The notes beneath the pieces were generated by a model. It saw nothing but the letters and a program-made list of their open reading frames with translations. It made no database searches and was not told the origin of the DNA. From Bacteroides mediterraneensis (GTDB lineage: Bacteria; Bacteroidota; Bacteroidia; Bacteroidales; Bacteroidaceae): a stretch of DNA of 64,000 nucleotides. Each line of letters starts with the position of its first letter. Position 1 is the first letter of the stretch. Positions 27,373-37,600 of the stretch are shown here, in pieces. The position numbers and the translations under genes were made by a program. The stretch spans positions 49,928 through 113,927 of the forward strand of contig NZ_JACJKA010000008.1 of the NCBI RefSeq assembly GCF_016900355.1. Direction: 5' to 3'.

Positions 27373-27406
27373 ACACGGGAATCCCGGTATGCCCATTGTC
27401 CATTTT

Positions 27407-28801
27407 TTATGCTTGTACATCTGAATTCGAATTACGTTCCGGACGTTTATTCCCTTCATTATTATTGTTCCGGCGGAAATTCCGTCTTCCGTTCCGACTT
27501 GGACGAGGTTCCTGATTCGCATTGGCTTCTCCCTGCGGCGTATTTCCTGGAGCAGCCTGAGGAGCCTGATTGTTGACCTTGGAACGAGGCGGACGGTTAT
27601 TCCGGGCCTGAGGTCCTCTGTTTTCCCGTTCTTTTCCTCCTTCGGGGGCAGTACCATTCCCACGGACCTCTGCCGAAGCTGCAGGCTGATTACCCGGCTG
27701 GGGAGCTGCCTTTGATTTCTTTTTCCGATTTCTTGCTGCCTTCGCCTTGTCGAAACGCGTCAGACTCTCCTGTTCCAGCAAATCTTTTGAACGCTGCGAA
27801 TCGTGAGGAGATGTTTCTTCATCCAACTTTTCTGGTTTTTCACCCCGCTTGTTCATATTCAGCACTTCAAAAGCACGGCGGGCAGAGATCGTCACCTCAT
27901 TGGCCAGGAAACTCTTGTCCGTACTATAAGTAATGGTTCCTTTCAGAATATCGGCCTTGAAATAATAATAGACATTGTCCAAGGTTTCAAGTGTAATCTC
28001 CTTGCTGGGCAGTCGCTTCTGGCATTCCACATAGGCATCGACTTCATAGTTCAGACAGCATTTCAGCTTGGCACACTGTCCGGCCAGTTTCTGCGGATTC
28101 AGTGAAATATCCTGAAAACGTGCGGCACTGGTAGATACAGACACAAAATTCGTCATCCAGGTAGCGCAACAAAGCTCACGTCCACAAGGACCGATTCCTC
28201 CAATACGTCCGGCTTCCTGACGGGCACCAATCTGCTTCATCTCGATACGCACCCGGAATGTTTCGGCCAGCACCTTAATCAACTGACGGAAGTCCACCCG
28301 TTCGTCGGCGATGTAATAGAAGATGGCTTTGTTACCATCACCCTGATATTCCACGTCACCGATTTTCATCTGAAGTCCCAGATTCTCCGCAATCTTGCGC
28401 GAACGGATCATCGTGTCATGTTCACGCGACTTGGCCTCATCGTATTTTTCCAGGTCCACCGGTTTCGCCTTCCGGTAAATGCGACGTATTTCCGCATCCG
28501 GTTTCAGGTTGGCTTTCCGCATCTGCAAGGGTACCAGCCGCCCGGTCAGTGTCACCGTACCGATGTCATGTCCCGGACTGGCTTCTACCGCCACGATGTC
28601 GCCCTTTACCAGGTGCAGACCGTTACTGTTCTTGTAATAGCCTTTCCGGGTATTCTTGAACTGTACTTCCACCATATCCTGTTCTTCTGCATTACCCGGG
28701 ATATCGGCCAGCCAGTCGTAGGTATTCAGTTTATTATTCTGTCGTCCACAGCCTCCACAGCAGAGTCGGCCGCTTCCGTTTTTTAGCTTAAAATCATCCA
28801 T
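27407..28801 (-). CDS. ricT: RicT/YaaT-like PSP1 domain protein
   Basis: Protein of 464 residues. The PSP1 core (about residues 40-300) includes VEVQFKNTRKGYY, SREHDTMIRSRKIAENLGLQMKIGDVEYQGDGNKAIFYY, GIGPCGRELCCATWM and LAGQCAKLKCCLNYE, the Cys-rich part that binds iron-sulfur in the Ric complex. An extra N-terminal cluster CCGGCG is present near residue 14. The last 150 residues are a low-complexity tail rich in Asn, Arg, Pro, Gln (RPSRNGRRNFRRNNNNEGN), possibly RNA-binding. RicT in Bacillus affects mRNA maturation; the role here is inferred. Lies between holB and gldH in one operon. Confidence 0.88.
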   Translation of the reverse strand: MDDFKLKNGSGRLCCGGCGRQNNKLNTYDWLADIPGNAEEQDMVEVQFKNTRKGYYKNSNGLHLVKGDIVAVEASPGHDIGTVTLTGRLVPLQMRKANLKPDAEIRRIYRKAKPVDLEKYDEAKSREHDTMIRSRKIAENLGLQMKIGDVEYQGDGNKAIFYYIADERVDFRQLIKVLAETFRVRIEMKQIGARQEAGRIGGIGPCGRELCCATWMTNFVSVSTSAARFQDISLNPQKLAGQCAKLKCCLNYEVDAYVECQKRLPSKEITLETLDNVYYYFKADILKGTITYSTDKSFLANEVTISARRAFEVLNMNKRGEKPEKLDEETSPHDSQRSKDLLEQESLTRFDKAKAARNRKKKSKAAPQPGNQPAASAEVRGNGTAPEGGKERENRGPQARNNRPPRSKVNNQAPQAAPGNTPQGEANANQEPRPSRNGRRNFRRNNNNEGNKRPERNSNSDVQA

Positions 28802-28807
28802 ATATTG

Positions 28808-29938
28808 TTACTGTTGTTTCATTTCTACAATCATTCTCAGTGCCATGTCAAAAAAAACCATTTTCGGATTGACGTTCTGTTCAATGTGCACCTGCGCCTC
28901 TTCCAGCAGTCCGGTCACCGAAAAGATATTCCGCTCGTTAATATAAGGTGCAAAACGGGTGGCAAACTGCATCTCCTCCGGACTCAAGTAAATCATATCC
29001 GGCTGGCGGAAATTGCAGATAAAGTTTTCGCGCACCATCCGCTGGCAATATTCCAGCAGATTCTTCTGCCGTTCGCGCCCCATGCCTGCCACCTGTTCAC
29101 TCCAGGCTTTCAGACTACGGATGTCACGTTTATAGGCTGTACGCATCAGATTCACAAAAAGTTCGAAACAAAGTTTGTGTTCTTCACCCAAGTGTACGTT
29201 TTCTACCGCCCTCAACAGGCTTCCCGCCGAACGATGCGCAATGTCACGGGCATCTTCCTGCGGCAGCATATACCGGTTTTCCAGGTAACGCTCAATATCT
29301 GCCTCCAGCAAAGGCTTCAGATGCACCCGCTGCGTACGGCTCACAATCGTAGGCAGCAACAAGTCGGGCTCTTCACTGACCAGCAGGAATACGGTTTTCA
29401 AAGGAGGCTCTTCCAACAGCTTCAAAAGCTTGTTGGCACACTCCACATTCATCTTTTCCGGCAGCCAAACCAGCATCACCTTATATCCTCCCTGACTGGC
29501 TTTCAACGACAATTTACGCTGAATCTCGTCACTCTCGCGCACATAAATCTGCGGCTGCTGATTGCCGGCATCTATCATCCGCATCCATTCCTGAAGGTCG
29601 GCATACGGATTACGCTCCAGCATTTCGCGCCATTGAGGAAGGAATTCATCGCACACCACGTCACGCCCCGCCTTTTTTTTCACCACCGGAAATACAAAAT
29701 GCATGTCGGGATGCGCCAGATGGTCCATCATCTTGCAGGAGTTGCACTGCCCGCAGGCATCTTCCTCTCCCGGATGATGGCAAAGCAAATAGCGTGAAAG
29801 TGCCAGTGCCATAGGCAGCTTCCCACTGCCGGAAGGTCCTGTAAGCAACAAAGCATGAGGCATCTTTCCACTCCGTACGTTGTGGATAAGCAGCTGCTTC
29901 ACATCATCTTGTCCGATTACATCCTTAAAAAACGCCAT
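28808..29938 (-). CDS. holB: DNA polymerase III subunit delta'
   Basis: Clamp-loader subunit. From MAFFKDVIGQDDVK the protein has 376 residues. AAA-type domain with P loop GPSGSGKL (Leu instead of the usual Ser/Thr), zinc module CGQCNSCKMM, LPEKMNVECANKLLKLLEEPP and TIVSRTQRV. A longer reading to 30097 has no supporting similarity and overlaps the upstream gene. Promoter box at 29998-30005; ricT starts 6 bp downstream. Confidence 0.9.
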   Translation of the reverse strand: MAFFKDVIGQDDVKQLLIHNVRSGKMPHALLLTGPSGSGKLPMALALSRYLLCHHPGEEDACGQCNSCKMMDHLAHPDMHFVFPVVKKKAGRDVVCDEFLPQWREMLERNPYADLQEWMRMIDAGNQQPQIYVRESDEIQRKLSLKASQGGYKVMLVWLPEKMNVECANKLLKLLEEPPLKTVFLLVSEEPDLLLPTIVSRTQRVHLKPLLEADIERYLENRYMLPQEDARDIAHRSAGSLLRAVENVHLGEEHKLCFELFVNLMRTAYKRDIRSLKAWSEQVAGMGRERQKNLLEYCQRMVRENFICNFRQPDMIYLSPEEMQFATRFAPYINERNIFSVTGLLEEAQVHIEQNVNPKMVFFDMALRMIVEMKQQ

Positions 29939-29997
29939 GCGGTTCCGGTTCAAAAAAATCAGGTTCTTTCTTCTGGAATTACTTCCATATAATCGGA

Positions 29998-30005
29998 CAA
30001 AAATA
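29998..30005 (-). promoter_or_regulatory. Probable -7 box for holB-ricT-gldH
   Basis: Minus strand TATTTTTG fits TAnnTTTG, 60 bp before the holB ATG. Confidence 0.55.
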
Positions 30006-30045
30006 AGAAAAAAATCGTAGTTTCGGGGTATATTCTCCCTTATTA

Positions 30046-31338
30046 TTATATAACCGGGGTAAACAAATGTGCGAACCAGCCGACAAAACGCCGCCATACG
30101 CTCCGCTTTTTATACTCGTCGTGCGTCATGATTGTACTGTTAAGCTTATCCTGACGGAACACTTCGCCTAACTCGGCCGTTGTCGGCAAATCCAGTACAA
30201 ATGCATTGATCTCATAATCATAACGCAGGCTGCGGCTGTTCAAGTTCGTACTGCCCACCGTACAGAAGCGCTCATCCACCATCATAATCTTGGAATGATG
30301 AAATCCCCCGTTGAACACATAGATATGCGCGCCGGCCTTACGCAATTTGTTGGCTATATAAAACCCCGCATCGGGCGTAAATGAAATATCCGACTTTCCG
30401 GGTATCATGATTTCCACTCTCACTCCCCGTTGGGCCGCCCGCTTGATGGCATTCCGCACCTTCCGGGTAGGAGTGAAATACGGATTGATAATCTGCACCT
30501 TATGTTCCGCCGCATCCAAAGCGGCAATGTAAGCCTCCCGCATGATGGCCGGACATACTTTCGGGATGCGCTGCACAATGGCCACTCTTCGTCCGGAGCC
30601 CACGCAGAAACTGTCGGGCACTACCGCACTTTCTTCCAGACCTTCATGGGTTTCCTTGTTCCACACCCCTAAAAACGCTTCTTCCAGGTATTTCACTGCC
30701 GGACCTTCTATGCGGATGTGCATGTCACGCCACGCCCCGATTTCCGGCAAGCCATTAATATAGTAGTCGGCAATGTTCATTCCACCCGTATAACCCACTT
30801 TCCCGTCAATGACCACAATTTTCTGATGGTCCCGGCAAAGCACATGATTGACGTACGGGAAACGGATGGGGCTGAAACGCGCCATTTCAATGCCTCGGTC
30901 GGCCAGCATTTTCAAATGTTCCTTCCGCAACGGACGGCTGTTCGACAGGTTACCGAAATCATCAAAAAGGGCCTTGATGACCACTCCTTCCTTCGCTTTT
31001 TCCGCCAGCAGGGTAAACAATTCCTTGGCAATGGAGTCACTCCGGAAATTGAAATATTCCAGGTGGATGTACTTTTCGGCCTTCTTGATATCCTCAAACA
31101 GATGTTCAAACTTGCTACGTCCACTTTTCAGCAGCGTCATCCGGTTACAAGAAGTAATTGGAATATGCTTGCTCTCCAAAAAACGGGCAAACAAGGAGTC
31201 GGAAGGAAGATATACTTCCGCCGTATCCGTTTCCTCCTGAGGGACAACGCATTCCGCATCCTTCCCCTGTGCTGAAGAAAGGCCGCATACAGCCAGCATC
31301 CACACGAACAATATATAGAATCTTACTTTCATCCTCAA
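30046..31338 (-). CDS. Phospholipase D-family protein, cardiolipin synthase-like, with signal peptide
   Basis: Protein of 430 residues with two HKD motifs: DHQKIVVIDGKVGYTGG (about residue 160) and HHSKIMMVDERFCTVGSTNLNSRS (about 345), each followed by the GG/GS turn. This is the cardiolipin synthase (ClsA/B) fold. Unlike ClsA, which has two N-terminal membrane helices, this one begins with a cleavable-looking signal peptide (VRFYILFVWMLAVCGLSSAQG), suggesting a periplasmic or outer-membrane-side location. Starts at 31338 or 31332 (MKVRF) are both possible. Own promoter box at 31352-31359. Confidence 0.85.
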   Translation of the reverse strand: MRMKVRFYILFVWMLAVCGLSSAQGKDAECVVPQEETDTAEVYLPSDSLFARFLESKHIPITSCNRMTLLKSGRSKFEHLFEDIKKAEKYIHLEYFNFRSDSIAKELFTLLAEKAKEGVVIKALFDDFGNLSNSRPLRKEHLKMLADRGIEMARFSPIRFPYVNHVLCRDHQKIVVIDGKVGYTGGMNIADYYINGLPEIGAWRDMHIRIEGPAVKYLEEAFLGVWNKETHEGLEESAVVPDSFCVGSGRRVAIVQRIPKVCPAIMREAYIAALDAAEHKVQIINPYFTPTRKVRNAIKRAAQRGVRVEIMIPGKSDISFTPDAGFYIANKLRKAGAHIYVFNGGFHHSKIMMVDERFCTVGSTNLNSRSLRYDYEINAFVLDLPTTAELGEVFRQDKLNSTIMTHDEYKKRSVWRRFVGWFAHLFTPVI

Positions 31339-31351
31339 ATTGGTTATCGGA

Positions 31352-31359
31352 CAAAAATA
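31352..31359 (-). promoter_or_regulatory. Probable -7 box for the phospholipase D-family gene
   Basis: Minus strand TATTTTTG fits TAnnTTTG, 14 bp before the ATG, so the leader would be very short. Confidence 0.5.
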
Positions 31360-31470
31360 TGGAATATTTCAGAAATCACAATAACTTCCCATATAGAATT
31401 GAAAGAATGACCAGCTATTCTGCCAAATCGCCTTATCCATTCCTTTTTTCATACTTTCATATTCTCTGTT

Positions 31471-31546
31471 CCACAGTGTGGTTTTTATATCCCACAGTGT
31501 GAAATATGTATCCCACACTGTGGTTTTTGTATCCCACAGTGTGGGA
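31471..31546. repeat. Array of four palindromes, CCACA(G/C)TGTGG, 21-bp period
   Basis: Inside a 512-bp intergenic region (31339-31850). The 11-bp odd-centred palindrome CCACAGTGTGG starts at 31471, 31492 (last base A), 31513 (central C) and 31534. All spacings are exactly 21 bp, two helical turns. The fourth copy is extended to TCCCACAGTGTGGGA. Spacers are A/T-rich. It lies about 110 bp upstream of the phospholipase D-family promoter and about 235 bp upstream of the mdh promoter. It could be an operator array or a dispersed genomic repeat. Apart from the two promoter boxes, I see nothing else in the intergenic region. Confidence 0.8.
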
Positions 31547-31781
31547 CAGAGAATTCACCAGAAAGTTTCATACAAAACATAGAAGAAACAGAAAAAAATC
31601 TTCCGGGAAACACATAGAAAAGAAACCATGCTGACATCGACAGAGAAAAATGTAACCTACTCTTTACAAAATCAGGGGTTGACATCTAAAAATAGTGAAA
31701 TTTTTCCGTAATTGCTGGAAATCCTCTCTTTTACCCCTATTTTTCCCGGAACAAAGATTCGTTTTTCAATGATAACTTTCC

Positions 31782-31789
31782 TATCTTTG
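31782..31789 (+). promoter_or_regulatory. Probable -7 box for mdh
   Basis: TATCTTTG fits TAnnTTTG, 61 bp before the mdh ATG. Confidence 0.65.
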
Positions 31790-31850
31790 CATCGAACAAA
31801 AAGAACAAAGACTTATACACTTTTATACATAACTTAAATACATAAGAATT

Positions 31851-32852
31851 ATGGAATTTGTAACAAACGAAAAACTTACCATTGTTGGTGCTGCCGGTAT
31901 GATCGGTTCTAACATGGCTCAGACTGCCATCATGATGGGCTTAACTCCTAACATCTGTTTGTACGACCCGTACGCTCCAGGTTTGGAAGGTGTTGCTGAA
32001 GAATTGTTCCACTGTGGTTTCGAAGGTGTGAATGTCACTTTCACTTCAGATATCAAAGAAGCGCTGACTGGTGCTAAATATATCGTTAACTCAGGTGGTG
32101 CAGCTCGTAAAGCTGGTATGACTCGTGAAGACCTGTTGAAAGGTAACGCTGCCATCGCTGAAGAATTCGGTAAGAACGTTAAACAGTACTGCCCGGATGT
32201 AAAACACATCGTTATCATCTTCAACCCGGCTGATATCACTGGTTTGATCACTTTGCTGTACTCTGGTTTGAAACCGAGCCAGGTTACTACTTTGGCTGCT
32301 CTTGACTCTACTCGTCTGCGCAGCGAATTGGCAAAACACTTTGGCGTATCTATGGACGCTGTTGAAAACTGCCGTACTTACGGTGGCCACGGCGAACAGA
32401 TGGCTGTATTTGCTTCAACTGCAAAAGTAAACGGCAAACCGTTGATCGACATGATCGGTACTGACGCTTTGACTAAAGAACAGTGGGCTGAAATCCAGCA
32501 GAAAGTAACAAAAGGTGGTGCCAACATCATCAACTTGCGTGGCCGTTCTTCATTCCAGAGCCCGGCATACGTTTCTATCGAAATGATCGGTGCTGCTATG
32601 GGCGGTAAAGCTTTCCGTTGGCCGGCTGGTACTTATATCTCAAATGATAAGTACGATCACATCATGATGGCTTGGGAAACTTCAATCACAGCTGACGGTT
32701 GCCACTGCGCTGAACTGAAGGGTACTCCGGAAGAACAGGCTGCTTTGGACAAGAGCTACGCTCACTTGTGCGACCTGCGTGACGAAGTAATCGCTATGGG
32801 CGTTCTTCCTGCTATCTCTGAATGGAACAAACTGAACCCGAACATTAAATAA
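31851..32852 (+). CDS. mdh: Malate dehydrogenase (LDH/MDH family)
   Basis: NADH-dependent reduction of oxaloacetate to malate, part of the reductive branch to fumarate, succinate and propionate in Bacteroides. The 333 residues carry the Rossmann loop VGAAGMIGS, an acidic NAD discriminator (CLYDPYA), IVNSGGAARKAGMTREDL, and the catalytic HGEQ segment (TYGGHGEQMAVFA). Codons are strongly biased to GCT, GGT, CGT and GAA compared with neighbours, as expected for a very highly expressed gene. Own promoter and terminator. Confidence 0.94.
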   Translation: MEFVTNEKLTIVGAAGMIGSNMAQTAIMMGLTPNICLYDPYAPGLEGVAEELFHCGFEGVNVTFTSDIKEALTGAKYIVNSGGAARKAGMTREDLLKGNAAIAEEFGKNVKQYCPDVKHIVIIFNPADITGLITLLYSGLKPSQVTTLAALDSTRLRSELAKHFGVSMDAVENCRTYGGHGEQMAVFASTAKVNGKPLIDMIGTDALTKEQWAEIQQKVTKGGANIINLRGRSSFQSPAYVSIEMIGAAMGGKAFRWPAGTYISNDKYDHIMMAWETSITADGCHCAELKGTPEEQAALDKSYAHLCDLRDEVIAMGVLPAISEWNKLNPNIK

Positions 32853-32872
32853 TCGGATTTTCCATTAATATA

Positions 32873-32904
32873 AAAGGAGACTGAATCATCGGTCTCCTTT
32901 TTTT
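32873..32904 (+). terminator. Terminator of mdh
   Basis: AAAGGAGAC pairs with GTCTCCTTT around a 10-nt loop, followed by a T run, 20 bp after the mdh stop. Confidence 0.85.
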
Positions 32905-33018
32905 ATGCCCAATTCCAACGTACTTGTACATCATATAAAATCATAAAAATCTCATCTTCATACATTTACATTTTCCCAATGTACATCTGAAAACTTTCAG
33001 TCTCTTTATTAAAAGCAC

Positions 33019-33026
33019 TATCTTTG
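33019..33026 (+). promoter_or_regulatory. Probable -7 box for the PAP2 phosphatase gene
   Basis: TATCTTTG fits TAnnTTTG, 40 bp before the ATG. Confidence 0.6.
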
Positions 33027-33066
33027 CCGCTCTCTTTACCATGTATTTCTAAAACTACGGGCAGCA

Positions 33067-34641
33067 ATGAGAATATGCACTTTATTATTTTTCTTTATTT
33101 CAGCACTGACCTGTCACCCGCTATGTGCACATAATCCGATGGGACATTACTTCCTGACACAAGACTCTACGTCTTCTCTCACCTCATCGGCTCTTCCTGC
33201 GAAGCCAAAGAAAACAAAGGAACTTTTCCAGCAAAACTTTTCGTACATGGGAATTCCTTTTATCGTTTCCGGATTAATCGTCAAAAAACAAAACCAGGAT
33301 TTCCGTACACTGCGCAATCGCTTCCAACCGACTTTTCACCACGAATATGACAATTATACACAATATGTCCCGTTAGTTGCCACATGGGGCATGAAATTAG
33401 CTGGAGTAGAAAGCCGCAGTTCATGGAAGGAACTCACAGTCAGCAATATTTTCTCAGCAGCCTTGATGGCCGGCTTTGTCAACACCCTGAAATATACAAC
33501 CAAAGAAATGCGTCCGGACAATTCATCAAACAACTCATTTCCTTCCGGACATACGGCCACGGCTTTTATGTGTGCCACAATCCTGCATAAAGAATACGGC
33601 ATGCTCAGCCCGTGGTACAGCATCGGAGGATATACCTTAGCGGGAATAACCGGTATAACACGCCAGCTGAACAACCGTCACTGGATTGGCGATGTGCTGG
33701 TAGGAGCTGGAATCGGCATGATTTCAACGGACTTAGGCTATTTCTTTTCTGACCTGATTTTTCACAAGAATGCTACCGGAACGCGGTCAACACACCATTT
33801 CAACCGCTACGATGCACCTTCATTTCTGAGCCTCAACATGGGATTTGCCACAGGACCTTCCACTTTACGCACCGCCGACCTCTATGACACAGAAGAAGGA
33901 ACTCCTTTGGGCATGCGCCTGCATACGGGTACATCGACCGTTGTCAGCGCAGAAGGAGCTTACTTTTTCAATGCGTATATCGGCTTGGGAGGGCGACTGA
34001 GAGTAGCTACCGTTCCTGTTATTGCCGACATTCCCGAAGAGAACAAAAAGCATTTTGACCTGGACAATGACCTAAAGGAAGGAGCCCCTGTCAACATGTA
34101 CCTGCTGGACGGACTGGAATCTGACCATTTAGGCATGTGTGACATCGATTTAGGACTTTACTTTTCTTATCCGCTCAGCAGCCGCTTCCTGATAGGAAGC
34201 AAGCTGTTAGCTGGACGACGCACTAATGCAAACTTTACCTTAAACTCTATTTCACGGATTAATCCAGCCATTTTCGACCGCCAGAAAGTGAGCCAGGAAG
34301 CTTACGACCAATTCTATAAAGCCGACGTAGATTACTATATCCAGCAGGAAGGTCTCAGCGTTCAGGAAATGCTACAGAGTACTTTCATTGATGAGGAATT
34401 TCTTCACATTCGTAAAAGTTCTACATTCAAATTAGGAACCGGCCTTTCTCTCGCCTACCGCTACAAGGAAAATGCGGCCCTGCGTCTCTATTGCGACTAT
34501 GACTTTGCCTCCCCCCGACTGACATACGACCTGAAGAACTCCTGGGCAGACGAAGAGGGTAACCGCGAAGTCCGTTCGTATAGTAAAAGAACGCCTATGC
34601 ATAATTTTACTTTCGGAACTTCCATCGCGTTCATGTTCTAA
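33067..34641 (+). CDS. PAP2-family phosphatase with C-terminal barrel-like domain
   Basis: Protein of 524 residues. A signal peptide (MRICTLLFFFISALTCHPLCA) precedes the PAP2 domain at about residues 55-240, with all three phosphatase motifs: KYTTKEMRP, PSGH (SFPSGHTATAF) and TRQLNNRHWIGD. The remaining 280 residues alternate polar and aromatic residues with short strands (MGFATGP, YFFNAYIGLGGRLRVA, DIDLGLYFSYPLSSRF, LGTGLSLAYRYKENAALRLYCDYDF) and end in Phe (GTSIAFMF), like an outer-membrane beta barrel. It may dephosphorylate undecaprenyl-PP, lipid A or another envelope lipid; the substrate is not determined. Ends 13 bp from the convergent HTCS gene. Confidence 0.85.
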   Translation: MRICTLLFFFISALTCHPLCAHNPMGHYFLTQDSTSSLTSSALPAKPKKTKELFQQNFSYMGIPFIVSGLIVKKQNQDFRTLRNRFQPTFHHEYDNYTQYVPLVATWGMKLAGVESRSSWKELTVSNIFSAALMAGFVNTLKYTTKEMRPDNSSNNSFPSGHTATAFMCATILHKEYGMLSPWYSIGGYTLAGITGITRQLNNRHWIGDVLVGAGIGMISTDLGYFFSDLIFHKNATGTRSTHHFNRYDAPSFLSLNMGFATGPSTLRTADLYDTEEGTPLGMRLHTGTSTVVSAEGAYFFNAYIGLGGRLRVATVPVIADIPEENKKHFDLDNDLKEGAPVNMYLLDGLESDHLGMCDIDLGLYFSYPLSSRFLIGSKLLAGRRTNANFTLNSISRINPAIFDRQKVSQEAYDQFYKADVDYYIQQEGLSVQEMLQSTFIDEEFLHIRKSSTFKLGTGLSLAYRYKENAALRLYCDYDFASPRLTYDLKNSWADEEGNREVRSYSKRTPMHNFTFGTSIAFMF

Positions 34642-34654
34642 CGGCTAAGTACCC

Positions 34655-37600
34655 TCAATCTTTACCACCTTTCCGTCTGAATTCTGCCGGAGCAATGCCG
34701 AACTGTGCCTGGAAACATTTCGCAAAATAAGAAGGAGAAGAGAAGCCGACCCTGAAACAAGCTTCACTACTGGACACTTCTTCCTCCGCCAACAAATATG
34801 CAGCCTTTTTTAAACGAATCAGACGGATATAATCATTAGGAGTCATTCCCGATATAGCCTTGATTTTCGCGAATAGTCCCGACCTTGAAATCCCGACTTC
34901 TTGAGCCAACACATCCACTGTAAAATCAGAGTCTGTCATTCGTTTTTCTATAATTTTTGAAATTTTATCCATCAAAAGTGTATCCAACTTAGAAATAGAA
35001 ACAGAAGAGACCATCGGTTTAGTCTTGAAATCTTTCTTCATGCCTTCTCTATTTCTGAAAATACTTGCAATCTGTGCATTTATCACATCACCCGAAAATG
35101 GTTTTTCCAAGTATACATCAGCACCACTTTCAAGTCCCTCCACGTAGTCTTCGGAAGCAGCCTTTGCCGTAAGCAAGATTACTGGAATATGGCTGGTAGA
35201 AAGATTCTGTTTAATATTCCGACAAAGCTGTATACCATCCATCACAGGCATCATCACATCACTGACTACCAGGTCTGGCATATTCTGTAAGATTCTATCC
35301 CAGGCTTCTTTACCGTTTTCTGCACACGACACTTGATAGCGGACTGACAGCAGTTGGTGTAAATACTCTCTCAAATCTTGGTTATCATCTACTATCAGAA
35401 TACGATATTGTCCTTCAGGGATGTCGGCCTTATCCTCAGCCTGTATATCTTGAGAGGGTGCCTGTTCAACCACCTGCCCTTCTTTATGTTCAACTCTATC
35501 AAAGCTGACAATGAATGTAGAACCAACCCCCAGTTCACTTTCCAAGTTCAAACCGCCATGCATCAAATCAACCAGTTTCTTGACCAACGAAAGTCCGACT
35601 CCAGTTCCAATACGTCCGGAAGATGCCTTATCCGGGACCTGATAGAAAGGTGAAAAAATCTTTTCCTGCTCCTTTACATCGATGCCCCGCCCGTTATCTC
35701 TCACCCGTACCTCCAGTTTTTTATCACCAACTATCAACAAATCAATCCAAATGCAAGTGTCTGTAAACTTCAATGCATTTGATAATAAATTGCTGACCAC
35801 CTTCGTAAAGGCCTCCTGATCGACACGGGCATAACAAGATTCTTCCGGCATAGTCAGACTAATTTTTATATGCTTTATATCTGCTGAAAGTTGAAAACGC
35901 TCATATACATTCATCAATAAAGTTTTGATATTAGTTTCAGCCAATATCACATTCATTCCTCCCGATTCAGCCTTCCGAAAATCCATCAACTGATTCACCA
36001 ACGTAAGCAAACGTTTCCCGTTTCGTTCTATTACCTGTAATTGAGGAAGTACATCCTTCACTGTTCCAGAACTCTTCATCACATTTTCCAGTGGTGCCAA
36101 AATCAATGTCAACGGAGTACGTATTTCATGCATGATGCCCGTGAAGAACTCAATCTTACTCTGATAAATCTCACGGTCTTTTTTAATTGTCAATAAGGTC
36201 ATGCGCCGACGATGTATTTTATTCATCCGATAATAAGCATAAACCAGACCTGCTATCCCTAACAATATATATCCAGCAATCATATATGAAGAAGCCCACC
36301 AAGGAGGCAGCACTTTAATAGGAAAGGCTATGGCATTTTCATTCCACATCCCATCAGAATTAGACGCACTCACCTGAAATACATAATCCCCGGCAGGTAA
36401 ATTTGTGTACGTCACATGAGGAGCATCATTCGTTTCCGTCCAATCTTTTTCAAACCCCTCCAAACGATAGCGATACTTGTTCTTTGAGGTATTAATATAA
36501 CTCAAGGCAGCTACCGAAAAACTAAACATAGAATGAGAATAGTCCAACACCAGACGGTCTGCATAAGTGATGGAAACTTTTAATGGAGAATCTTCATTTC
36601 CAATAATCACCGGTTTATTGAATAGTTGAAAATCAGTCAGAATGACGGTAGGAATCTGTGTATCAACTTGTATCTTATCAGGACGAAATTCATTGAATCC
36701 ATTTACTCCGCCCACCATTATTGTTCCGTCAGACAACTGGATTCCGGAATTGGGAAGAAACAAATTTTCTTGTAAACCATCTTTCTTATTATAAAACTTC
36801 AAAGAAGAAGTAAGAGGCTGATAACAATACATGCCATTATTGGTGGTAAACCACAATTTATCTTTATCTGGTAATATCTTATAAATCACACGTATGTGCT
36901 CCGGCAGCCCTTCACGTACGAACACCTCCTTTTTCCGATCATACCGAAGCAAGCCATCGCCATCCGTACCGAGCCAAAGCCTTCCCTGCATATCCAAACA
37001 GCCGGTAATGATTTGATTCGTCGGCAGAGTGCCTTCTTCATCTTTCAACTGATGAAAATAATGCATCCATTTCCCGGTCTGATAATCCAGACAATATACT
37101 CCACTGTTAAGCGAACATACCCACAACTTCTTACCTTTTTCTTCAAAAATATATGAAATATTGGCTCCATGCAGCTCATATATTCGTTTAAAGTCATCTG
37201 TTTGCGAATTGTAACAATTTAATCCGGCAGTAGTACCAATCCATACTTTCTGTCTGGAATCTTTATAAAGTGCATATATTTCAGAAGAATACAATGAACG
37301 TGGAGAAGTATCTGCCTTATAATTTTTAAACTTACCTGTCCGCAAATCCAGAATATCCAGGCCACCCATAAACATACCCACAAACAATTTGTCTCCATCT
37401 TGTAACAAGGCATGTATGTTATGATAGGCAGGTCCCGGCTTTCCTTTTTGAGGGCGATACCCCTGAAATGTCTGTTTTTGTCTGTCCCAATAAAAGAAGC
37501 CGGCATCATCTGTTCCAATCCATAAATTATCCTTATCGGCATGGGCAAACACACTGATAATACGTGCATCCAATTGAGAATTGTCCTTATGATAATGTCG

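Noticed and set aside
28805..29797. 330-residue open frame antisense to holB
   Set aside because: Low-complexity His/Gln/Phe-rich shadow with no recognisable domain; holB has clear AAA motifs.
29939..30097. Extended N-terminus for holB
   Set aside because: It contains a promoter box and overlaps the upstream gene; the delta' family starts at MAFFKDVIGQ.
31471..31546. CRISPR array
   Set aside because: Repeats are 11-15 bp palindromes with 10-bp A/T spacers, far too short for CRISPR, and no cas gene is nearby.
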